Source: Pelagibius sp028280305 (GTDB lineage: Bacteria; Pseudomonadota; Alphaproteobacteria; Kiloniellales; Kiloniellaceae). Taken from it: DNA of 64,000 bases. The notes below the pieces were generated by a model. It had not been told where the DNA came from and made no database searches. It worked only from the letters and a program-made list of their open reading frames with translations. Both the position numbers and the translations under genes were made by a program. The DNA lies in the NCBI RefSeq assembly GCF_965233615.1, contig NZ_OZ247495.1; one strand, written 5' to 3'. This document shows positions 58,297-64,000 of the stretch, piece by piece (within the stretch, counting starts at the first letter, position 1; every line of letters begins with the position of its first letter).

Positions 58297-59063
58297 AGCG
58301 GCACTTGCGGCTAGGCGTTAACATAGATCACGTAGCGACGATCAGAAACGCTCGCGGAGGGGTCCATCCTGACCCTGTTCGTGCGGCCCGGATGGCCGCT
58401 GCGGCCGGAGCGGACGGAATCACGGCACATCTGCGCGAAGACAGGCGTCATATCTCGGACAACGATATCGAGCGCCTTACCGCGGAGCTTGAAATACCGC
58501 TCAATTTTGAGATGGCAGCGACAGAAGAAATGCTGGCGATCGCCCTGCGCCACCGGCCGCATGCCGCTTGTCTGGTGCCGGAGAGGCGCGAGGAGCGGAC
58601 GACGGAAGGCGGATTGGATGCCGCCGGTGGACACAATCACCTGATGGAGTACGTGACGAAACTGAGCGAGGTCGGCTCTCGAGTCTCGCTGTTTGTGGAA
58701 GCTGATCCCGTACAACTCGAAGCGGCTGTTGCCCTCGGCGCTCCTGTGGTTGAGCTTCATACGGGCGCTTATTGCGAAGCCTTTATAGAAGACCCGGAAA
58801 GCGATCGGACGAAAGACTGCCTGCAACGGATTCGAGATGCCGCAGCGTTTGCCGAAAAGCTGGGCCTAGAGTGCCATGCCGGCCATGGTCTGACTTTCGA
58901 CACCGTAGGTTCCATTGCGGTGATCCCGTCTGTTGCTGAACTCAACATCGGCCACTTCCTGGTGGGAGAAGCCATATTCGGCGGCCTCGACAGTTCGATA
59001 CGTCGGATGCGCGCGTTAATGGACAAAGCCCGTGCCGAGGCCGATGGGGCCCGTTCGGCCTAG
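58293..59063 (+). CDS. pdxJ: Pyridoxine 5'-phosphate synthase
   Basis: A 256-residue TIM-barrel protein with LRLGVNIDHVATIRNARGG, DGITAHLREDRRHI, NFEMAATEEM and LECHAGHGLTFDT, including the Glu and His residues used in catalysis. It forms PNP from 1-deoxyxylulose 5-phosphate and 3-amino-2-oxopropyl phosphate, and is typical of proteobacteria. Confidence 0.97.
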   Translation: MKRHLRLGVNIDHVATIRNARGGVHPDPVRAARMAAAAGADGITAHLREDRRHISDNDIERLTAELEIPLNFEMAATEEMLAIALRHRPHAACLVPERREERTTEGGLDAAGGHNHLMEYVTKLSEVGSRVSLFVEADPVQLEAAVALGAPVVELHTGAYCEAFIEDPESDRTKDCLQRIRDAAAFAEKLGLECHAGHGLTFDTVGSIAVIPSVAELNIGHFLVGEAIFGGLDSSIRRMRALMDKARAEADGARSA

Positions 59064-59088
59064 CTGAGGTTCAAAGAAGCGAACTGAA

Positions 59089-59535
59089 ATGATACTGGGC
59101 CTCGGTAGCGATCTGATCGATATCAGACGAGTTGAAAAAACGCTTGAGCGCTTCGGCGACCGCTTCACGACGCGCTGCTTTACAGATATTGAGCGTCGGA
59201 AATCCGATCGCCGAGCGCAGCGGGCTGCAAGCTACGCGAAGAGATTCGCGGCGAAAGAAGCCTGCGCCAAAGCCCTGGGAACCGGGGTGCCGAGAAGAGG
59301 CGTCCATTGGCGAGATTTGGGCGTCGTCAACTTGCCGAGCGGCAAGCCGACTATGGCTCTGACGCAGGGCGCCGCGGCGCGGCTAGAGGATTTGACACCG
59401 TTGGGAATGAAGGCACAGATTGACATTACGATCACAGACGATTACCCGCTGGCCCAGGCATTCGTAATTATTTCTGCAGTTCCAGTTGATGCAGGAGTTC
59501 CCGGGAGTTCCCACACGGCTCCGACGGGTGAGTAG
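59089..59535 (+). CDS. acpS: Holo-[acyl-carrier-protein] synthase
   Basis: A 148-residue protein with the metal-binding Asp in GLGSDLIDIRRVEK and the Glu in YAKRFAAKEACAKALG, as in AcpS. It transfers phosphopantetheine from CoA to acyl carrier protein. It lies 25 bp after pdxJ, a common arrangement. Confidence 0.95.
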   Translation: MILGLGSDLIDIRRVEKTLERFGDRFTTRCFTDIERRKSDRRAQRAASYAKRFAAKEACAKALGTGVPRRGVHWRDLGVVNLPSGKPTMALTQGAAARLEDLTPLGMKAQIDITITDDYPLAQAFVIISAVPVDAGVPGSSHTAPTGE

Positions 59536-59542
59536 AGAGGCG

Positions 59543-60337
59543 ATGGATAGATCGATGCGCAAGAATGGTCCGGAGGTCGATCCGGAGAAGGAGGTTGAAG
59601 GTGGCCAGACGTCGGTTGGCGCTTTCTTCGAAACACTGCGCACGGTCGTGATCGCCGTACTGATTGCGCTTGGTGTTCGGACTTTCGCCTACGAGCCGTT
59701 CAACATTCCGTCAGGCTCAATGGAGCCGACCTTGTTGATCGGAGACTACTTGTTCGTTTCCAAGCTGTCTTATGGTTACAGCAGGTATTCGATCCCCTTC
59801 AGCCCAGATCTGTTTGGTGGAAGAGTTTTTTTCACCGAGCCTGAGATTGGTGACGTTGCCGTGTTTCGAACGCCGCGCGACAACAAGACCGACTATATCA
59901 AACGAATCGTCGGTTTGCCCGGAGACGTGATCGAGGTCAGGGAAGGGGTACTACACATCAACGGCGAGGCGGCGAAGCGTGAGTTGCTGCTGCCATCGGA
60001 ACTGGCGGAGATCGATTACCCTTCCGCAGAAGGTCCTGTCTATTTGGAGACACTGCCAAATGGCCGAAAGCATCTGATCCACGAGTGGCTGGGTGACGAC
60101 GGTCCTGCGGATAACTGGCCGCCTCAGACCGTGCAGGCCGGACATGTTTTTGCGATGGGGGATAATCGAGACAATAGTCAAGACAGCCGCTCTATCGTTG
60201 GACAAATACCTTTCGAGAATCTTATTGGGCGGGCCGACGTCCTTTTCTTCTCCCACGATGGACAGTCGGCGTGGTGGGAGTTTTGGCGCTGGCCCGCGTC
60301 GATCAGGTTTGGCCGGATCGGCGATGCCATCGAATGA
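59543..60337 (+). CDS. lepB: Signal peptidase I
   Basis: ATG 59543 follows GAGAGG (264 residues). One N-terminal membrane helix (VVIAVLIALGVRTFAYEPF) precedes the catalytic Ser in NIPSGSMEPTL. The catalytic Lys lies in DYIKRIVGLPGD, and GDNRDNSQDSRS is the conserved C-terminal box. It cleaves signal peptides of exported proteins. Confidence 0.96.
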   Translation: MDRSMRKNGPEVDPEKEVEGGQTSVGAFFETLRTVVIAVLIALGVRTFAYEPFNIPSGSMEPTLLIGDYLFVSKLSYGYSRYSIPFSPDLFGGRVFFTEPEIGDVAVFRTPRDNKTDYIKRIVGLPGDVIEVREGVLHINGEAAKRELLLPSELAEIDYPSAEGPVYLETLPNGRKHLIHEWLGDDGPADNWPPQTVQAGHVFAMGDNRDNSQDSRSIVGQIPFENLIGRADVLFFSHDGQSAWWEFWRWPASIRFGRIGDAIE

Positions 60338-61064
60338 TCGGCAAGGGCCCGCAGGCGCGTTCGGAACTGAAGATCGATCCTCGGGCGATCTTGAAGATCG
60401 GATTGAGTATAGGTTCTCCGATCCTGGGTTGCTGAGTCGTGCCCTGACCCATCCAAGTGTATCTGCGGATCCGTCGCATCTGGGCGGCGACTATGAGCGG
60501 CTGGAATTCTTGGGGGACCGCGTACTGGGCCTCGTTATCGCCGAGATGATTTTCTCACGCTTTCCCGAGGAAGCGGAGGGCAGTCTTGCGCGACGTCATG
60601 CCAAACTGGTTCGCAAAGAGACCCTGGCTGCTGTTGCGAGAGATTTGGACCTCGGGCGTTTCATGCGACTCGAGATGGGAGAGGGCGAAGCCAGTGGGCG
60701 CAACAACCCCGGGCTTTTGTCGGATGCTTGCGAAGCTGTTATTGCGGCCCTTTACTTAGATGGCGGCCTCAGTGCCGTGCAGCGGTTTATTGCAACCCAC
60801 TGGCATGATTTGATTGAAGCTGACTTGGCGCCGCCGTCAGATTCCAAAACACGATTGCAGGAGTGGGCACAGGGTCGTGGTCTCGCGCTTCCACAGTACA
60901 ACGAGATCTCCCGAAGCGGCCCACCTCATGCGCCGACGTTCACGATAAGTGTCGCAATTGAGGGTCATCTGCCGTTGGAAGGGCAGGGAAGATCCAAGCG
61001 GGTCGCCGAGCAGGATGCTGCGAGGAAGTTGCTGGCGGTATTGGAGGGTAAAGCGATTGGGTGA
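60324..61064 (+). CDS. rnc: Ribonuclease III
   Basis: ATG 60324 overlaps lepB by 14 bp (246 residues). The RNase III domain has ERLEFLGDRVLGLVIAE with its metal-binding Glu and Asp, and SDACEAVIAALYLDGG. A C-terminal double-stranded-RNA-binding domain follows (SKTRLQEWAQGRGLALPQY, SKRVAEQDAARKLL). It processes rRNA precursors and other duplex RNA. Confidence 0.96.
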   Translation: MPSNDRQGPAGAFGTEDRSSGDLEDRIEYRFSDPGLLSRALTHPSVSADPSHLGGDYERLEFLGDRVLGLVIAEMIFSRFPEEAEGSLARRHAKLVRKETLAAVARDLDLGRFMRLEMGEGEASGRNNPGLLSDACEAVIAALYLDGGLSAVQRFIATHWHDLIEADLAPPSDSKTRLQEWAQGRGLALPQYNEISRSGPPHAPTFTISVAIEGHLPLEGQGRSKRVAEQDAARKLLAVLEGKAIG

Positions 61065-61968
61065 AAGCGGTGACCGTCAAAGGTGTGGCTTCGTCGCCGT
61101 GGTCGGTGCCCCCAATGCCGGCAAATCGACGCTGGTTAATCGGTTGGTTGGGGCAAAGGTCTCTATCGTAACACATAAGGTTCAGACCACGCGGACCCGT
61201 GTCCGGGGCATTGCAATAGCCGGGGACAGCCAGATCGTCTTTGTGGACACACCAGGTATCTTTGCGGCGAAACGCCGCCTTGAGAGGGCTATGGTGCAGG
61301 CCGCTTGGGCCGGCATTGAGGATGCCGACGTGGTTTTGGTCGTTCATGATGCCAGCCGGAAGAACATCTCTGACGACGCCCGGATGGTGATCGAGGGTTT
61401 GGCCGATACCTTTCATCGGCCGGTTTTAGTGCTCAACAAGATCGACCTCGTGAAGCGGGAACGGTTGCTGGCGCTAACAGCGCAGCTCACCGAAGCCGGT
61501 CAGTTCTCCGAGGTTTTCATGGTTTCGGCAGAGACGGGCGATGGAATTGCCGATCTGACTGAATTCCTTGCCGCCCGGATGCCTATCGGGCCATGGCACT
61601 TTCCGGAGGATCAGCTCTCCGATGTCACTCTGAGACTTATGGCTGCGGAGATAACACGTGAGAAGCTGTTCTTGAATCTTCATCAGGAGCTTCCTTACGC
61701 ATTGACCGTCGAGTCCGAGGGATGGGAGGAGTTCAAGGATGGTTCAGTGCGTGTTCAGCAGACCGTCTATGTCGCACGTGATCAGCACAAGGCCATGTGC
61801 CTCGGCAAGGGAGGGCGCACCATCCGTGCCGTTCGCGAGGCAGCGCAGGCAGAACTGGAGGAGGTCCTCGGGCAGCCCGTGCATTTGTTCATCTTCGTGA
61901 AGGTACGGGAAAACTGGATCAACGATCCTGAACGCTATCGAATGCTGGGTTTGGAGTTCGATGCTTAG
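61057..61968 (+). CDS. era: GTPase Era
   Basis: TTG 61057 with GGAGGG 8 bases upstream is the best start (303 residues); the longer frame overlaps rnc. The G domain has GAPNAGKSTLVNRL (G1), VDTPGIF (G3) and LNKIDL (G4), and the KH domain has LGKGGRTIRAVREAA. Era binds 16S rRNA and assists 30S assembly. The overlap with rnc suggests coupled translation. Confidence 0.95.
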   Translation: MGESGDRQRCGFVAVVGAPNAGKSTLVNRLVGAKVSIVTHKVQTTRTRVRGIAIAGDSQIVFVDTPGIFAAKRRLERAMVQAAWAGIEDADVVLVVHDASRKNISDDARMVIEGLADTFHRPVLVLNKIDLVKRERLLALTAQLTEAGQFSEVFMVSAETGDGIADLTEFLAARMPIGPWHFPEDQLSDVTLRLMAAEITREKLFLNLHQELPYALTVESEGWEEFKDGSVRVQQTVYVARDQHKAMCLGKGGRTIRAVREAAQAELEEVLGQPVHLFIFVKVRENWINDPERYRMLGLEFDA

Positions 61969-62013
61969 GGCCACTGGGTATCTTCAATTGAGTCTGCTTT
62001 CGGTTGTCGTGCC

Positions 62014-62781
62014 GTGAAGTGGGAGGACGAAGGCATTGTCATTGCCGTGCGCCCTCATGGAGAAACATCCACGATCGTGCAACTGCTTACCCATTCGCAT
62101 GGTCGCCATGCAGGGCTGGTGCGCGGCGGACAAAGCGCGCGTCTCAGAGGGCTCTATCAGGTGGGTAACAGAGTGGCAGCGACATGGAGCGGTCGCTTGG
62201 CTGATCACCTGGGTAGTTTTGATTGCGAATTGGTCCGTTCATTCGCCGCTGAGGTGATGGATGAGCCGGATCGCTTGGCCGCGCTGGTTTCTGCGGCCGC
62301 GGTCTGCGAGGGGGCGATTCCCGAACGAGAGCCGCATCCGGCCTGCTATGTAGGAATGCTTGCTCTTCTGGATGCCTTGGGGGGTGATCACTGGGCGGAA
62401 GTCTATGTCCGCTGGGAGATGGGTCTGCTGGCGGAACTCGGCTTTGGTCTCGACTTGAGTCGTTGTGCCGGCGGCGGGGATAATGACCAATTGAGCTACA
62501 TCAGCCCAAAGTCGGGGCGCGCTGTTTCTCTTTCGGCTGGAGCCCCGTACAAAGAACGGTTGCTGCCTTTGCCAAGCTTCTTGTTGGGGCGCGGAGAGGG
62601 GGGCGAGAATGAGGTTGTTGACGGGCTTGCCATGACAGGGTTTTTCATCGAGCGCCATCTCTTTCATCCGCATAACAAACCGCTACCGAAAGCAAGGCAG
62701 ATGTTTGCGCAGCGTTTCGAAAAGGATGCGCTGGCCAAAGTGTCGCTGGGACAGCACCTCTCATCGGAGAAAGAGGCATGA
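62014..62781 (+). CDS. recO: DNA repair protein RecO
   Basis: The start is GTG 62014 (255 residues). The N-terminal OB-fold (DEGIVIAVRPHGETSTIVQL, HGRHAGLVRGGQS) is followed by a helical domain (FGLDLSRCAGGGDNDQLSYI) and a C-terminal helix. RecO loads RecA with RecR. It follows era, as in most proteobacteria. Confidence 0.93.
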   Translation: MKWEDEGIVIAVRPHGETSTIVQLLTHSHGRHAGLVRGGQSARLRGLYQVGNRVAATWSGRLADHLGSFDCELVRSFAAEVMDEPDRLAALVSAAAVCEGAIPEREPHPACYVGMLALLDALGGDHWAEVYVRWEMGLLAELGFGLDLSRCAGGGDNDQLSYISPKSGRAVSLSAGAPYKERLLPLPSFLLGRGEGGENEVVDGLAMTGFFIERHLFHPHNKPLPKARQMFAQRFEKDALAKVSLGQHLSSEKEA

Positions 62782-64000
62782 CCGAGGCGAGCAGTGCGGA
62801 GCAGCCGGTTGTCGTTGTTGGGGCCGGAATCATCGGTGTTTGCTGTGCGCTCTATCTGCTGCGTGGCGGCCATCGAGTGATACTTCTCGATCGTGGAGCG
62901 CCCGGCGAAGCGACGTCGTTCGGCAATGGCTCGATTATCACCGAGGAAGCGGTGGTGCCGGTACAGACGCCGGGTGTGGCGCGCCGAGTGCCTGGTATGT
63001 TGCTGGATCCCTTGGGCCCCCTGTCGATCCGTTGGGGCTATCTTCCAAAGCTTGCGCCCTGGCTTCTTCAATTTGTTCAAGCGAGTAGCCCGAAGCATGT
63101 TGAGGCGATATCGATCGCCCTTAAGGCCCTGCTGACCGGGGCGCAATCCGCCTACCAACCCCTCGTTGAGATGGCCGGAATTCAGGACATGATCCAACGC
63201 TCCGGATGGCTCTCGGTTTACGAGACCCAGAAGGGCTTTCAGGCCTACCAGCCGATGCTGGAGCTTCAGCGTCGCCGAGGCGTTCGGTTCGATGTCCTGC
63301 CAGCAGAAGAACTGCGGCAGTTGGAGCCAAGTCTGGCACCGATATTTGACCGAGGCGTTTTCTATCCGGATGTTTCGCACACCGTGAACAACTTTCGCTT
63401 TGTGCAGGAACTCGCAGCGGCCTTTGTGGAGGGAGGCGGCGAGATTCGGCGAGAAAGCGTTATCGGGTTTGACCGGGCGGAAGCCTCTGTTAAGGCGGTT
63501 CTCACTGAGGCTGGCCGGATAGACTGCAGCGCAACGGTCATAGCTGCCGGAGCCTGGTCAAAAAACCTGACAAAGATGCTCGGCTGGCGCCCTCCGCTGG
63601 AAACGGAGCGGGGATATCATCTGACGCTGCCGGAACCGGGCGTCAGTCCGCGCTTACCTGTCTATTCCACCGAGCGGGGGTTTGTATGCACGCCTCTCGA
63701 AAACGGCCTGCGAATTGCGGGGACCGTTGAGCTTGGTGGGTTGAAGGCTGAACCAAACTGGAAACGCGCAGAGGTACTGTACGACAATGCCAACCGCTGG
63801 TTTCCCGGACTTGAGCGTAGCGGGGAGACGCGCTGGATGGGCTTCAGACCCTCCATGCCGGATTCCCTGCCTGTCATCGGCCCGACCCCTGGCTGCCGCA
63901 ACGTGCTCCTGGCCTTTGGACATGGGCACTGTGGTCTCAGCCTGGCCGGGCGGACCGGCGAGATCATCGCCGAGCTTGTCGCGGGGCGCGATCCGGGCAT
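62778..64000 (+). CDS. FAD-dependent oxidoreductase, D-amino-acid dehydrogenase-like (3' end outside window)
   Basis: ATG 62778 overlaps the recO stop (ATGA). The frame stays open to the window end (407 codons). The N-terminal dinucleotide-binding motif is VVVVGAGIIGVCCALYLLRG, followed by ATSFGNGSII, and the C-terminal part has GFRPSMPDSLPVIGPT and FGHGHCGLSLA. This is the DadA-type DAO family. It probably oxidises D-amino acids or related amines. Confidence 0.88.
   Translation, partial: MTEASSAEQPVVVVGAGIIGVCCALYLLRGGHRVILLDRGAPGEATSFGNGSIITEEAVVPVQTPGVARRVPGMLLDPLGPLSIRWGYLPKLAPWLLQFVQASSPKHVEAISIALKALLTGAQSAYQPLVEMAGIQDMIQRSGWLSVYETQKGFQAYQPMLELQRRRGVRFDVLPAEELRQLEPSLAPIFDRGVFYPDVSHTVNNFRFVQELAAAFVEGGGEIRRESVIGFDRAEASVKAVLTEAGRIDCSATVIAAGAWSKNLTKMLGWRPPLETERGYHLTLPEPGVSPRLPVYSTERGFVCTPLENGLRIAGTVELGGLKAEPNWKRAEVLYDNANRWFPGLERSGETRWMGFRPSMPDSLPVIGPTPGCRNVLLAFGHGHCGLSLAGRTGEIIAELVAGRDPG

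Noticed and set aside
60093..60323. Longer N-terminus for RNase III
   Set aside because: It would overlap lepB by over 240 bp; ATG 60324 gives the usual protein length.

Overview
The window is GC-rich bacterial chromosome holding most of a temperate phage genome (position 1 to about 42.3 kb, cargo possibly to 44.7 kb), followed by a tRNA-Ser(GCU) gene and about 19 kb of conserved host genes. The host is most likely an alphaproteobacterium, probably Rhodospirillales-like. Support comes from the core order rpoZ-rsh-DUF2062-pdxJ-acpS-lepB-rnc-era-recO, a single long RSH protein, an M23 peptidase/bactofilin pair with an exact CtrA-type box upstream, and several phage families typical of this class. 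No integrase is visible, so the prophage continues to the left of position 1.

Prophage layout. (1) 1-8036, minus strand: a tightly overlapping left operon of small early genes ending in a RecE-like exonuclease, a candidate annealing protein, an ExoX-like exonuclease and a DUF5131 protein. (2) 8163-9583: the immunity region. An S24-type repressor and a second gene in rex position are flanked by two matching operator/promoter modules built from 18-bp AATAGG-N6-CCTATT sites. (3) 9588-17290, plus strand: a right early operon with a Cro-like protein, GIY-YIG protein, CII-like regulator with an EF-hand loop, VRR-NUC and HNH nucleases, DnaB helicase, a replication protein with CTTATT motifs and a nested reading frame, and a NusG-like protein. 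(4) 17300-17480: a candidate late promoter followed by an intrinsic terminator, a layout resembling lambda pR'/tR'/Q. (5) 17524-39070: head and tail genes of a long-tailed siphovirus. They run from terminase, DUF1073-type portal, DUF2213 protease with nested scaffold, capsid, connectors, tail tube, a frameshifted tail chaperone pair and a 1190-residue tape measure to tail tip and fibre genes. A transglutaminase-like protein and a reverse-strand methyltransferase follow. (6) 40177-42286: the lysis region, with a frameshifted secreted protein, a one-TM protein, an unusual C93 plus SleB endolysin, a lipoprotein and a holin-like protein. (7) 42628-44703: lower-GC cargo including a secreted DNA/RNA nuclease.

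Host part (44974-64000): tRNA-Ser, M23 peptidase and bactofilin (cell shape), threonine dehydratase, haloacid dehalogenase, Slt-type lytic transglycosylase, dapA, smpB, family 5 uracil-DNA glycosylase, NYN-domain protein, folK, rpoZ, rsh, DUF2062, pdxJ, acpS, lepB, rnc, era, recO and the start of a DadA-like FAD oxidoreductase.

The strongest leads are the NusG-like late antitermination circuit, the mirrored operator/promoter modules, the C93-SleB endolysin, two candidate -1 frameshift sites, the transglutaminase-like protein and the candidate origin inside the replication gene. All function calls come from reading motifs by eye; no database search was run.
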